DNA of 64,000 bases from Heliorestis acidaminivorans. GTDB lineage: Bacteria > Bacillota > Desulfitobacteriia > Heliobacteriales > Heliobacteriaceae. The stretch is from contig NZ_WBXO01000013.1 of the NCBI RefSeq assembly GCF_008933955.1, forward strand, positions 1 to 64,000, written 5' to 3'. Position 1 is the first letter of the stretch. The number at the start of each line of letters is the position of its first letter. A program made the position numbers and the translations under genes. A model generated the notes under the pieces. It saw only the letters and a list, made by a program, of their open reading frames with translations. It ran no database searches and was not told the DNA's origin. Below are positions 30,001 to 40,572 of the stretch, piece after piece.

Positions 30001-30806
30001 TCACCATCTTATCGATAGATAAAAAACAAATAGAATTACAATTTAAAGTAACTGATACAGGTATAGGTATCGAAGAAGACGTAAGACATAAGCTCTTCCA
30101 ACCCTTTACCCAAGCTGATGGCTCAACGACTAGAAAATATGGTGGAACAGGACTAGGGCTTTCGATCAGTAAGAACCTTGTTGAGCTCATGGGTGGAGAA
30201 ATCGGTGTAGAAAAGAATATAGAAAAAGGATCTATCTTCTGGTTTAACCTTCCTTTACGATACGCCGAGGAAGCCTTTTCTGAAAAAGAGCAGGAAAAGC
30301 AAGAGCAAGAGCAGAACGAAGCAAGACAAGAGAGCGTCAAGTCTCTCGGCTTTGACCAAATTGCCCTTACTGACTCCCAAGCAATAAATTCAGTAGAGTC
30401 AACTCCTTCAACAGCAAAACAAACTCTTGAAGCAGAGAAAAAGCTTATCTTGCTAGTAGAAGATAACCCCGTCAATCAGCGACTTGCTATAATGCAACTA
30501 AAAAAGCTAGGCTACGAAGCTAAAGCTGTCGACAATGGTCAAGAAGCTATCGACGCAGTACAGAAAGAGAACTACAACCTCATCTTAATGGATTGTCAAA
30601 TGCCAGTCATGGATGGTTTCGAAGCAACCAAAATCATTAGAAAACTTGAAGACGAAAAGATAAACAAAATACCTATTGTAGCAATGACAGCCCATGCGCT
30701 CGAAGGATACAGAGAGCAATGTATCTCAGCAGGAATGGATGACTACATTACCAAGCCAGTCGTGCTCAGCAAACTAAAAGAAATCATACAAGGCTTAATA
30801 AACTAA
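27051..30806 (+). CDS. Hybrid sensor histidine kinase with 7-8 TM input, PAS-GAF-PAS and receiver
   Basis: 1251 residues. Order: seven or eight membrane helices (about 18-265), an extracytoplasmic sensing domain (about 270-410, Cache-like), another helix (about 420-445), PAS (about 455-565), GAF-like region (about 575-715), PAS (about 720-830), HisKA with H-box MSHEIRTPLHG (His853), HATPase (N box NLLSNAIKFT, G boxes GTGLGLSISKNLV) and a C-terminal receiver with phospho-acceptor Asp1181 in LILMDCQMPVMDG. No HPt domain or response regulator is adjacent, so the partner is elsewhere. GTG 27051 or ATG 27063 may be the start. It separates trxA from the radical-SAM gene. Confidence 0.92.
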   Translation: MPFTMTTLIEFLSRQLDYLHFLSGLAFIILAVTAYLLTKIRYRNLEWCWLLFFGITYGINNWLDLFLRSTGYINLDILLHIELFLVLLSIAFLYEFARRGIKNNENIIKRIAPWIHLLILMVFLIGLTNATSIYLEALRFLLGLMAGLGAAWTIYKVTEQPLEHKEQERTNKYLKLATFLLILMSLTISFSCNESNQHYHWPIEVFRTIITVLFSLSIWISRHLFFTANADGGKEDHKKYFLLAVLTVTFVLTIGWLWTDMTGREEEENLKIDLMNRATTIAATIDYNKFNTLTATTADYENDEFLQLEKKLQNIIFVNEDIRFIYLMRLVGDSLVFLVDAEPRDSEDYSAPGDIYEEASYAQKAIFEDGQPFFDGPINDQFGEWFYSTAPIQDNTGQVIATLGIDMDVENWQESIKKQRLGTILIVLFLTLLLISYFVLIYMTKESAMRFVASERRFMTIFENAPEAIYLIDPQTLKIHAANSYMQQWLGYDSKDLSKMTLCDLLRIEPKALLEKRPFSIESANHKEQEYYKKDGTKVDVEITSTNFRFNDRNTILFFVRDITERKQEEKKATLLRQIDRQVLEGESLEKILQHLCQQMINLFGYPYVSIQIDSAIHFLAPQASADKSNQLTQQANLQGTAYITEEGLPVYPHELVIPLKVQDNKIGLMYVRGYRKDFFNKAKLQPLEDFTQRISLTLMAAMRQQQLQLQGETLAAAANSIIITNAEGIIQWINPAVTALTGYAKEEVIGQRTNLLKSGQHEPSFYNEMWNTIQEGQVWHGELINRRKDGSLYTEEMTITPVQNEEGQIVHYIAIKQDVTERKLQEAQLVEAKKAAEEGSRAKSEFLANMSHEIRTPLHGIIGMAEILLERSKTAEEKELIEIITDSGHNLLEIVNAILDFSKIEAGKMDIEEVDLEFFPIVKGTVELLLPKASLKNLDLQSKIASDIPQRLKGDPGRLRQVILNLLSNAIKFTETGSVSLEVTILSIDKKQIELQFKVTDTGIGIEEDVRHKLFQPFTQADGSTTRKYGGTGLGLSISKNLVELMGGEIGVEKNIEKGSIFWFNLPLRYAEEAFSEKEQEKQEQEQNEARQESVKSLGFDQIALTDSQAINSVESTPSTAKQTLEAEKKLILLVEDNPVNQRLAIMQLKKLGYEAKAVDNGQEAIDAVQKENYNLILMDCQMPVMDGFEATKIIRKLEDEKINKIPIVAMTAHALEGYREQCISAGMDDYITKPVVLSKLKEIIQGLIN

Positions 30807-30829
30807 CCCACGCGACGGGGGAAAGTCCC

Positions 30830-32092
30830 ATGGATATCAGCACCAAGCTAAGAATCTTATCATCAGCGGCCAAATACGATGTATCATGCTCTTCTTCAGG
30901 TGGTAAACGTCAAGCCCGTAAAGGCATGATTGGTGATACCTCTGCTAGCGGCATCTGTCACAGTTGGACCGACGATGGTCGCTGTGTATCGCTCTTAAAA
31001 ATCCTCTTATCCAATATATGTGCCTATGACTGCGCCTTTTGCGTCAACAGAAGCTCTAACGACGTCCCGCGAGCGGCCTTTACAGCTGAAGAAGTAGCCG
31101 AACTGACCATCAACTTTTATCGTCGCAACTACATTGAAGGACTCTTCCTTAGCTCCGCTGTGGACCAAAACCCAGACCACACTATGGAACAACTAGTCAA
31201 AGCAGTTAGTCTCCTGCGCACAGCCTATCGCTTTAACGGTTACATTCACCTCAAAGCTATTCCAGGCGCTGATCCTCTATTGATTCAACAAGCCGGGGAG
31301 CTCGTAGACAGAATGAGCGTCAACATCGAGCTCCCTTCCTTCGAAAGCTTGCGCCTGCTAGCACCACAGAAAAAAAGAGATAGTATCCTTAAGCCCATGG
31401 GGCAAATCAGCACAACCATCTTAACAAGGCAAGAAGAGAAAAGAAAATTTAAGCGCCTGCCCTCTTTTGTACCAGCTGGACAAAGCACCCAACTGATCGT
31501 AGGTGCTAGCGCCGAAACAGACCTGCACATCTTTAAGTTAGCAGAAGGACTCTACAACAATTATCGACTCAAAAGAGTCTACTACTCTGCCTACGTACCG
31601 ATCAGCACAGATCCTAAGCTACCAGCACTACCACAGCCGCCCTTATTGCGCGAACATCGACTCTACCAAGCTGACTGGCTTCTGCGCTATTATGGCTTTC
31701 AAGCTGACGAAATAGTAGATAAGCAGAACCCTAACTTAGATTTAGAGCTCGACCCCAAAAGCGCCTGGGCCTTACGTAACATTCACTACTTTCCCATCGA
31801 AATCAATTATGCCGACTACTACTGGCTCTTGCGTGTACCTGGCATTGGCGTCAAATCAGCACGACGCATACTTTACTCTCGTCGAGTTCGCTCCATTCAG
31901 TTCGAAGATCTCACCCGTATCGGCGTTGTGCTCAAACGAGCTCGCTACTTCATAACCTGCAACGGTCAATATTACGGACAGATCAACATGGATAGAGACC
32001 AAGATAGAGAGCTCATACGGCATAACCTGCTAGAAAAAAAGCAAGAGAAGACTCCTAAAGATAGTAACTGGCAACAATTACAGCTTTTCTAG
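30830..32092 (+). CDS. Putative DNA modification/repair radical SAM protein
   Basis: 420 residues. A radical-SAM protein of the family usually found linked to a uracil-DNA-glycosylase-like partner (TIGR03916 type, recalled). Cluster motif CAYDCAFC (C-x3-C-x2-C), start KLRILSSAAKYDVSCSSSG, and a C-terminal helix-hairpin-helix LLRVPGIGVKSARRILYSRR suggesting DNA binding. The partner gene is not next to it: upstream is a kinase, downstream a terminator and the Rrf2 gene. Function is inferred only from the family. Its 3' end has a strong terminator. Confidence 0.85.
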   Translation: MDISTKLRILSSAAKYDVSCSSSGGKRQARKGMIGDTSASGICHSWTDDGRCVSLLKILLSNICAYDCAFCVNRSSNDVPRAAFTAEEVAELTINFYRRNYIEGLFLSSAVDQNPDHTMEQLVKAVSLLRTAYRFNGYIHLKAIPGADPLLIQQAGELVDRMSVNIELPSFESLRLLAPQKKRDSILKPMGQISTTILTRQEEKRKFKRLPSFVPAGQSTQLIVGASAETDLHIFKLAEGLYNNYRLKRVYYSAYVPISTDPKLPALPQPPLLREHRLYQADWLLRYYGFQADEIVDKQNPNLDLELDPKSAWALRNIHYFPIEINYADYYWLLRVPGIGVKSARRILYSRRVRSIQFEDLTRIGVVLKRARYFITCNGQYYGQINMDRDQDRELIRHNLLEKKQEKTPKDSNWQQLQLF

Positions 32093-32096
32093 AAAA

Positions 32097-32157
32097 AATG
32101 CCTCTTTTTAGCTTAAGCAGGGACTGATTCCCTGAAGCTGAAAAGAGGCATTTTTTT
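32097..32157 (+). terminator. Terminator after the radical SAM gene
   Basis: A long hairpin: ATGCCTCTTTT...AAAAGAGGCAT outer stem with inner AGCTT/AAGCT and CAGGGA/TCCCTG pairs, then seven T. A-rich on the left, so usable in both directions. Confidence 0.92.
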
Positions 32158-32170
32158 GTGATCTAAACCT

Positions 32171-32199
32171 TTGACTTTCGGCAAAAGTCGTGATAAACT
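32171..32199 (+). promoter_or_regulatory. Promoter of the Rrf2-iscS-iscU operon
   Basis: TTGACT (32171-32176), 17-base spacer, TAAACT (32194-32199). A palindrome CCTAC-TTGTTTG-GTAGG (32213-32229) lies just downstream of the predicted start and is a candidate Rrf2 operator. Confidence 0.6.
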
Positions 32200-32212
32200 A
32201 CGACCAAGAAAA

Positions 32213-32229
32213 CCTACTTGTTTGGTAGG
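32213..32229. promoter_or_regulatory. Candidate Rrf2/IscR-type operator
   Basis: CCTAC (32213-32217) and GTAGG (32225-32229) with a 7-base gap, placed over the early transcribed region of the Rrf2 gene. Autoregulation is the usual pattern; the site does not closely match the E. coli IscR type 1 sequence. Confidence 0.4.
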
Positions 32230-32297
32230 GATTAAACCACTAGTGACCTTAAAATACAGAATATGTAATGAAAGCCTCAATAAGGAGGTGCTTCCCG

Positions 32298-32750
32298 GTG
32301 AAGTTATCAACGAAAGGCCAATACGGCGTAAGGGCCATGTTTGAACTAGCTCTACAACATGGAAGAGGTCCCGTATCGTTGAAGCTAGTAGCAGAACGAC
32401 AAGACATCTCGGAACACTACTTGGAACAAATCATTGCACTACTACGCAAAGCCGGTCTAGTCAACAGCATTCGAGGAGCCCAGGGAGGCTATGTACTAGC
32501 TAGAGAACCGGGAGAGATTAGCGTCGGTGATATCATCCGTGTCCTAGAAGGACCGGTAGCACCTGTAGAATGCGTAAACGATGATACATCTGATCGCTGT
32601 ATGCGTGCCGAACAATGTGTATCCAAAATGGTTTGGGCCAAAGTAAAAAACTCTATCGAACAAGTTATTGACTCCATTACCTTGGCCGATATGTGTGAAG
32701 AAGCAGAAAAAGCCCGCTTTGAGCAAGGCTCTTTCATGTATCATATCTAA
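32298..32750 (+). CDS. Rrf2 family regulator (IscR-like)
   Basis: 150 residues: winged helix starting KLSTKGQYGVRAMFELAL, recognition region DISEHYLEQIIALLRKAGLV and the loop APVECVNDDTSDRCMRAEQC with three cysteines spaced as in [2Fe-2S]-binding IscR. Gene order (regulator-iscS-mnmA) is that of B. subtilis cymR, but CymR lacks these cysteines, so an Fe-S-sensing role is more likely. AAGGAGGTG is 8 bases before GTG 32298, giving the usual MKLSTKG start. Confidence 0.9.
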   Translation: MKLSTKGQYGVRAMFELALQHGRGPVSLKLVAERQDISEHYLEQIIALLRKAGLVNSIRGAQGGYVLAREPGEISVGDIIRVLEGPVAPVECVNDDTSDRCMRAEQCVSKMVWAKVKNSIEQVIDSITLADMCEEAEKARFEQGSFMYHI

Positions 32751-32796
32751 AAAAAAGATCCTGTCAAAAAGATCGTCAGCAGAGGAGAGAATTCCC

Positions 32797-33993
32797 ATGC
32801 AACCAGTATATATGGACCATGGTGCAACCACACCAGTACATCCTGAAGTTGTTAAAGCAATGGTAGAAACCATGGAAAAAAGCTTCGGTAACCCCTCGAG
32901 TGTCCATGCCTTCGGTCGAGAAGCAAGAAAACTGCTCGATGAAGCAAGAGCTAGCGTTGCATCCTTGATGGGAGCTAGCCCTGAACAAATCATCTTTACC
33001 AGCGGTGGTACAGAAGCTGATAACATGGCTATCTTTGGCGCGGCCCGAGGTATGCGATTAAAGGGCAAAGGCAACCATATCATCACCTCAGCAGTAGAAC
33101 ACCACGCTGTCCTAGATGCCTGTAAAGCCTTAGAAAAAGAAGGCTTCGAAGTAACGATTCTACCAGTTGACGAAGACGGACAGGTTCATGTTGAAGAGTT
33201 AGAAAAAGCACTTCGTGATGACACTGTCTTAGTTACCATCATGCATGCTAACAACGAAGTGGGCACTATTCAACCAATCCAAGAACTAGCTCGTCTAGCC
33301 AAAGCACGAGGAGCTGTTTTTCATACTGATGCAGTTCAATCATTTGGTAAAATTCCTGTAGACGTGAACGAACTTGGCGTGGACTTACTCTCTGCCTCTG
33401 CTCATAAGATCTACGGTCCCAAAGGTGTAGGCTGTCTCTACATTGCCAAAGGTGTTAAACTTACACCCCTGAGCTATGGCGGAAGTCAGGAACGTCGTCG
33501 CCGCCCTGGCACAGAAAACTTACCAGGCATCGTTGGTTTTGGGAAAGCCGCATTAATCTCTCAAGCAGAAATGCAAGCAGAAGCAGAACGACTAACGCGC
33601 TATCGTGACCGTCTTATCGATGGTTTGATGGAACTACCTCATGTCAAACTGAACGGTCACCGTACCAACCGCCTACCACAAAACGTAAACTTATCTTTCC
33701 ACTTCATTGAAGGAGAATCGCTCCTGCTCATGCTAGACATGAAAGGCATTGCCGCATCATCAGGATCAGCCTGTACCTCAGGATCACTAGATCCCTCCCA
33801 TGTTTTGCTGGCTATGGGCTTAAGTCATGAAATCGCGCACGGCTCCCTTCGTTTAACCTTAGGAAGAGGCAACAGCGAGGAAGACGTTGATTATATATTA
33901 AATACAATTCCAGAGATCGTAGAGCGCTTGCGGGCCCTCTCACCTCTCTACGAAGGCAAGGAGGCTGTAACATCATGTACACAGAGAAGGTAA
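32797..33993 (+). CDS. iscS: Cysteine desulfurase
   Basis: 398 residues, PLP enzyme that removes sulfur from cysteine for Fe-S clusters and tRNA thiolation. PLP lysine K204 in SAHKIYGPKG, start YMDHGATTPVHPEV, and the active Cys326 in SSGSACTSGSLDPSHVL. It overlaps iscU by 19 bases and is followed by mnmA, so it probably supplies both. AGAGGAGAG precedes ATG 32797; the frame is open further upstream but without a start signal. Confidence 0.97.
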   Translation: MQPVYMDHGATTPVHPEVVKAMVETMEKSFGNPSSVHAFGREARKLLDEARASVASLMGASPEQIIFTSGGTEADNMAIFGAARGMRLKGKGNHIITSAVEHHAVLDACKALEKEGFEVTILPVDEDGQVHVEELEKALRDDTVLVTIMHANNEVGTIQPIQELARLAKARGAVFHTDAVQSFGKIPVDVNELGVDLLSASAHKIYGPKGVGCLYIAKGVKLTPLSYGGSQERRRRPGTENLPGIVGFGKAALISQAEMQAEAERLTRYRDRLIDGLMELPHVKLNGHRTNRLPQNVNLSFHFIEGESLLLMLDMKGIAASSGSACTSGSLDPSHVLLAMGLSHEIAHGSLRLTLGRGNSEEDVDYILNTIPEIVERLRALSPLYEGKEAVTSCTQRR

Positions 33994-34349
33994 TGGAGCA
34001 TTTTGCTAACCCCCGCAATGTCGGCGAAATCGAAGAAGCTAGCGGCGTTGGTGAAGTAGGTAACGCCAGCTGTGGCGACATCATGCGCATTTCCATCCAA
34101 GTAGAAGACAACATTATCAAAGACATTAAATTCAAAACTTTTGGCTGTGGTGCCGCTATCGCCACCAGCTCTGTCTGTACCGAATTAGTCAAAGGAAAAA
34201 GCATCGACGAAGCCCTCGAACTGACCAACCAAGCCGTAGCTGATGCACTAGGAGGATTACCTCCAGCGAAAATGCACTGCAGTAACTTAGCGGCAGAAGC
34301 ACTTCATGAAGCTATAGCAGACTATAAAGCCAAACAAGGGAAAGAATAA
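33975..34349 (+). CDS. iscU: Fe-S cluster scaffold IscU/NifU N-terminal type
   Basis: 124 residues with the three scaffold cysteines: GNASCGD, SSVCTEL and MHCSNLA, and the IscU beginning MYTEKVMEHFANPRNVG. The PPAK-x-HCS motif resembles the LPPVK chaperone-binding site. It overlaps the end of iscS, a strong sign of translational coupling. No hscA/hscB/fdx or suf genes are next to it. Confidence 0.95.
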   Translation: MYTEKVMEHFANPRNVGEIEEASGVGEVGNASCGDIMRISIQVEDNIIKDIKFKTFGCGAAIATSSVCTELVKGKSIDEALELTNQAVADALGGLPPAKMHCSNLAAEALHEAIADYKAKQGKE

Positions 34350-34364
34350 TAGAAGCACCAATAT

Positions 34365-34396
34365 GGACCTGGAAGGGGAATAGACCTTTCCAGGTC
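34365..34396 (+). other. Hairpin between iscU and mnmA
   Basis: GGACCTGGAA(A)GG / CCTTTCCAGGTCC, a stable stem of about 12 bp with an 8-base loop but no T tract. It may be a processing or stability element rather than a terminator. Confidence 0.5.
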
Positions 34397-34454
34397 CCTG
34401 TGTAAATAAATGCCAAAGATAATTAAGTAAGAAAAAGTGAGGGGAGAGACCCCC

Positions 34455-35567
34455 ATGGAAAAGAAAAAAGAAACAATTGTTGTTGCTATGAGCGGTGGTG
34501 TAGATTCTTCAGTCACCGCCGCTCTTTTATTAGAACAAGGCTACCACTGTATTGGAGTTACCCTACAGATCTGGCCCGTCGACGCGCCAGAAGGAGCTGA
34601 CGGTGGCTGTTGCTCTCTATCAGCAGTAGAAGACGCACGACGTGTCTGTGATGCCTTAGGCATAGCTCACTACGTCATGAACTTCCGTGATTACTTTGAA
34701 GAAGAAGTAATCCACTACTTCGGAGAAGAATACTTAGCTGGCAGAACGCCTAACCCTTGTATTCGCTGTAATCGAGTTATCAAATTCGAAGGACTACTGC
34801 AAAAAGCGCTGGCTATCGGAGCAGACAAAATCGCCACAGGCCATTACGCCCAAATAAACCATGATCCTGCCACAGGCCGCTATCGCCTAGGTAAGGGCAA
34901 AGACAATAACAAAGACCAATCTTACGCCCTTTACAACATGACGCAGGAGCAATTAGCCAGAACGCTCTTCCCTGTAGGATCTTATAGGAAGCCAGAAATA
35001 CGAGAAAAAGCTAAAGCCCTAGGTCTAGGTGTTGCTTCCAAACCAGACAGCCAAGAGATCTGCTTTATTCCAGACAACAACTACAGAAACTTTCTACAAG
35101 AACGATATCCCGATGAGAAATTTCCTCCTGGACCTTTTCTTAATACAGAAGGAAAAGTCATAGGACAACATGGCGGCCTACCTCTTTACACAGTAGGACA
35201 GCGCAAAGGACTAGGCCTAGCATTAGGCTATCCTGCCTACGTTGTTGCCTTAGACATAGAGAAAAACAGCGTAATAATTGGGGAAGATAAAGACGTCTTT
35301 AGCTCTAAGCTACTAGCTCATGATCTGAACTGGATCGACATCGAAAGCTTAGAAGAGCCCATTGAAGTAGAAGCCAAGATTCGCTACGCCGCTCCACCAG
35401 CGAAAGCCTTACTCATTCCACACCAGCAAGACGAAGTGATCCTTCAATTTGAGCAACCACAACGAGCCATCACACCAGGACAAGCTGTTGTTTTTTATCA
35501 GGGAGACTGGGTCATCGGCGGTGGTACTATCGCACAAAACCTAAGTCTAGATTTGAAAATAGTCTAG
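34455..35567 (+). CDS. mnmA: tRNA-specific 2-thiouridylase
   Basis: 370 residues. MnmA adds sulfur to U34 of Lys, Glu and Gln tRNAs using sulfur from IscS. PP-loop SGGVDS at 13-18, catalytic cysteines in NPCIRCNRVIKF and DSQEICFIPD, and the C-terminal beta-barrel. AGGGGAGA is 8 bases before ATG 34455. Follows iscU, linking sulfur supply and use. Confidence 0.97.
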   Translation: MEKKKETIVVAMSGGVDSSVTAALLLEQGYHCIGVTLQIWPVDAPEGADGGCCSLSAVEDARRVCDALGIAHYVMNFRDYFEEEVIHYFGEEYLAGRTPNPCIRCNRVIKFEGLLQKALAIGADKIATGHYAQINHDPATGRYRLGKGKDNNKDQSYALYNMTQEQLARTLFPVGSYRKPEIREKAKALGLGVASKPDSQEICFIPDNNYRNFLQERYPDEKFPPGPFLNTEGKVIGQHGGLPLYTVGQRKGLGLALGYPAYVVALDIEKNSVIIGEDKDVFSSKLLAHDLNWIDIESLEEPIEVEAKIRYAAPPAKALLIPHQQDEVILQFEQPQRAITPGQAVVFYQGDWVIGGGTIAQNLSLDLKIV

Positions 35568-35732
35568 ACCAGAAATTTTCAGAAAAGACGGTGAAAGAGA
35601 AGCAACAAGTATAGAGAAGCCTCCAACAGGTCAACACTAGATCATGGATATAAAAACATAGAAATCCACCACGCGAGAAAAGAAGAGAGATCCAAGAAAA
35701 AGAATTAAAAAACAGGGAACAAAGGAACAAGG

Positions 35733-36260
35733 ATGCTAAAAGGTAGAGATCTTTTACAAAGACCGCTCCTAGAAAGTCCAACAGGAAAAGTTCTAGGACA
35801 CATTACCGACCTAGTCATAGAAACAGAAAAAGCAAAAATCACAGGCCTTGCCATTGAGACAGAAGACCACAAAAGAAAAAAACTACTCTGGAACAAAATT
35901 CATATTGAAGACGATTTAATTTACTTAACAGCAAAGTTAGATGAAGCAGAGGAAAAAGAAGTAGATGAAGTACAAGAAGCACATGAAGAACAAGAAAGAC
36001 CAGAAGTCCAAGAAGAGAGTAAAAGCTTAAATCTTTCTCAACTAAGAGGTCACAATGTGACAACAGAAAGCGGAAAAGAGCTAGGGGAAGTAGGCGACAT
36101 CATTTTTGATAAAGATCATGGCAAGATCGTAGCACTAGAAGTATCAGATGGTCTTTTTCAAGATCTGCTTACGGGACGCCTTCAACTTCCTTGGCCTGAT
36201 ATTATTCATTGCACAACAGAAGATATAACTGTATCGAACGACTGGAAAGACGCGTGGTAA
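35733..36260 (+). CDS. PRC-barrel domain protein (YrrD-like)
   Basis: 175 residues: two PRC-barrel domains (about 1-70 and 105-170) joined by an acidic Glu-rich linker (about 71-100). PRC barrels are small beta folds found in photosynthetic reaction centre H subunits and RimM; role here unknown. B. subtilis yrrD, between trmU and alaS, has the same architecture, which supports orthology. Preceded by a 165-base spacer without visible features. Confidence 0.85.
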   Translation: MLKGRDLLQRPLLESPTGKVLGHITDLVIETEKAKITGLAIETEDHKRKKLLWNKIHIEDDLIYLTAKLDEAEEKEVDEVQEAHEEQERPEVQEESKSLNLSQLRGHNVTTESGKELGEVGDIIFDKDHGKIVALEVSDGLFQDLLTGRLQLPWPDIIHCTTEDITVSNDWKDAW

Positions 36261-36356
36261 TAAAGAAAAGTAAAAGTACAGAGAAATTCAAGAAATTATC
36301 AAGACAATTATTACATGATCTAATGTAAAGTCCTGTATGAAGGAGGCTGGCTTCCC

Positions 36357-36554
36357 ATGTCCTGCCCTGTCTGTGGAGGAAAACAAGTGGGCAAAGTTGG
36401 TGTTACACAGTTCTACTGCTGGAACTGTTACGTTGAGTTTAACGATCGACAAGAAATCTTTGAAGTAGCAGAAGATGGAACGCTCATGGCTTTCGAAGAT
36501 GACTTCTTTGACCCTATCCCAGAAACCGAGCTGTCGCCCCAGGCGGGTGTCTAA
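36357..36554 (+). CDS. Small zinc-ribbon-like protein
   Basis: 65 residues with two CxxC knuckles, CPVCGG and YCWNCYVEF, likely binding one zinc, then an acidic C-terminal tail. GAAGGAGG precedes the ATG. Not recognised beyond the metal knuckles; homologues are common next to the AI-2E gene in Clostridia (recalled, uncertain). A hairpin starts at the stop codon. Confidence 0.75.
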   Translation: MSCPVCGGKQVGKVGVTQFYCWNCYVEFNDRQEIFEVAEDGTLMAFEDDFFDPIPETELSPQAGV

Positions 36555-36600
36555 AGCCCGGCATCAAGTGGCCTGAAAGCCCGAGATGCACCGGGCTTTC
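36553..36600 (+). terminator. Hairpin/terminator after the zinc-ribbon gene
   Basis: AAAGCCCGGCATC / GATGCACCGGGCTTT with a 20-base loop; weak T tail (TTTCTCT). It lies 25 bases before the AI-2E start region. Confidence 0.6.
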
Positions 36601-36624
36601 TCTATATTAGGAGGTGTCAAGACA

Positions 36625-37653
36625 CTGACTTGGATGAACAGTCGCGGTCGTCTCTTACTGGTCATCCTGATCATAAGCACCTTACTCATCTTGGCTTACT
36701 TTATAAGAGCCGTCTTAATCCCTTTTTTCATAGCTTTTGTCATAGCCTACTTGCTTCACCCTGCCGTCTACTGGTTAGAACACAAAGGCCTCTCCCGAAG
36801 CTTAAGCATACTAGGCATTTTCTCACTCTTCTTTGGCATCCTTGCCGCTCTCATAGCTTTTGCCATGCCCAAGATCATTGAAGAAATGCTCCACTTTAGC
36901 GAACAAGTACCTAGCTACATTCAAGAAGTAGACATATTACTAGCCCGTATCCAAGAAAACATGATGAGGGCCGGCTTTCCACCAGGACTACAACAAGTCT
37001 GGGGTGAAACGCTTACAGAAATAGAAGAAAGCCTGCTCCGAACAGTACGCAACATCTTAGATGGCATCTTTGACCTACTAGCTCACTCTTTAGAAATCAT
37101 ACTCATCCCCGTTATGTCCTTCTACTTTCTACGTGACTGGGACAACATTGGACAGACCCTCCATCGAATCACACCACGTAAAATAAGAGGCGACGTGCAA
37201 TACCTTGCCTCTGAAACAGACCGAGTCCTCAAAGCCGTCATCAGAGGTCATCTCTTAATAGCCCTCATCGTAGGCACTTTAACAGCCATCGGCATGTGGG
37301 CCATCGGTATGAAATACAGCCTGATGATCGGCGTCATCGCCGGCGTAGCAGACCTCATTCCCTACTTTGGACCTATCATCGGCACTATCCCCGTAGTCAT
37401 CCTCGGACTTCTCCACTCACCTCAAACAGCCCTCTGGGCCGTCCTGATCATGTTCATCATCCAACAAATTGAATCAAACCTCATCTCTCCCAAAATCCTC
37501 GGAGACTCCGTAGGACTACACCCCTTGATTATCATCTTCGCCCTCCTAGCCGGCGGCCATCTCTTCGGCCTCATCGGCCTACTGCTAGCCATCCCCCTAG
37601 CCGCCGTTCTCAAAGTCATAGGGCGATATATACTGCTGAAAGTTTTAGTATAA
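36625..37653 (+). CDS. AI-2E family transporter (YrrI-like)
   Basis: About 343 residues with eight predicted membrane helices; blocks PFFIAFVIAYLLHPAV, SFYFLRDWD, DLIPYFGPIIGTIPV and SPKILGDSVGLHPL are typical. Members export autoinducer-2 or act as Na+/H+ exchangers; which one is not decidable. GGAGGTG (36610-36616) is 8 bases before CTG 36625; the first ATG in frame (36634) is 17 bases away and ATG 36586 lies in a hairpin upstream of the ribosome site, so CTG initiation is proposed. Position before alaS matches yrrI. Confidence 0.88.
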   Translation: MTWMNSRGRLLLVILIISTLLILAYFIRAVLIPFFIAFVIAYLLHPAVYWLEHKGLSRSLSILGIFSLFFGILAALIAFAMPKIIEEMLHFSEQVPSYIQEVDILLARIQENMMRAGFPPGLQQVWGETLTEIEESLLRTVRNILDGIFDLLAHSLEIILIPVMSFYFLRDWDNIGQTLHRITPRKIRGDVQYLASETDRVLKAVIRGHLLIALIVGTLTAIGMWAIGMKYSLMIGVIAGVADLIPYFGPIIGTIPVVILGLLHSPQTALWAVLIMFIIQQIESNLISPKILGDSVGLHPLIIIFALLAGGHLFGLIGLLLAIPLAAVLKVIGRYILLKVLV

Positions 37654-37655
37654 TA

Positions 37656-37757
37656 AACCGCAGAGACACAGAGACGCAAAAGACGCAGAGAAGACAATCT
37701 ATAAGGTTTTCTCAATTATATAATTAGTCCTCTGTGCGCTTTGTGTCTCTGCGATTA
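37656..37757. repeat. MITE-like inverted-repeat element (CGCAGAGACACA arms)
   Basis: The left arm from about 37659 (CGCAGAGACACAGAGACGCA) and the right arm to 37753 share an exact 12-base inverted match CGCAGAGACACA / TGTGTCTCTGCG, extended imperfectly to about 25 bases, around an AT-rich centre. No ORF. It looks like a short non-autonomous repeat inserted between the AI-2E gene and the alaS promoter; similar GCAGAGAC-rich repeats recur in many bacteria (from memory). Confidence 0.65.
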
Positions 37758-37787
37758 ACCACTGCCCTTATCCTCGCTAGTCCCTTC

Positions 37788-37817
37788 TTGACAGGCAGAA
37801 GGACGAAAGAGTATAGT
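37788..37817 (+). promoter_or_regulatory. Sigma-A promoter of alaS
   Basis: TTGACA (37788-37793), 18-base spacer, TATAGT (37812-37817). Confidence 0.75.
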
Positions 37818-37819
37818 AC

Positions 37820-37844
37820 AATTTGGATAAATATTGTCCAAATT
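37820..37844. promoter_or_regulatory. Palindrome at the alaS transcription start
   Basis: AATTTGGA (37820-37827) - 9 bases - TCCAAATT (37837-37844), perfect arms, directly after the -10 box. A further half-site AATTTGTCC follows at 37852-37860. Shape and place suggest a repressor operator; the regulator is unknown. No T-box leader is present. Confidence 0.5.
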
Positions 37845-37890
37845 GAACAAAAATTTGTCCATAATAAACTAACATAGAAGACCACAGTAG

Positions 37891-40572
<2,682 letters not shown>

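Noticed and set aside
29717-30475. 252-codon open frame on the minus strand
   Set aside because: It is the antisense of the histidine-kinase catalytic region, with no ribosome site and Ser/Pro-rich shadow composition.
34365-34396. Terminator between iscU and mnmA
   Set aside because: Stable hairpin but no T tract, so listed only as a hairpin.
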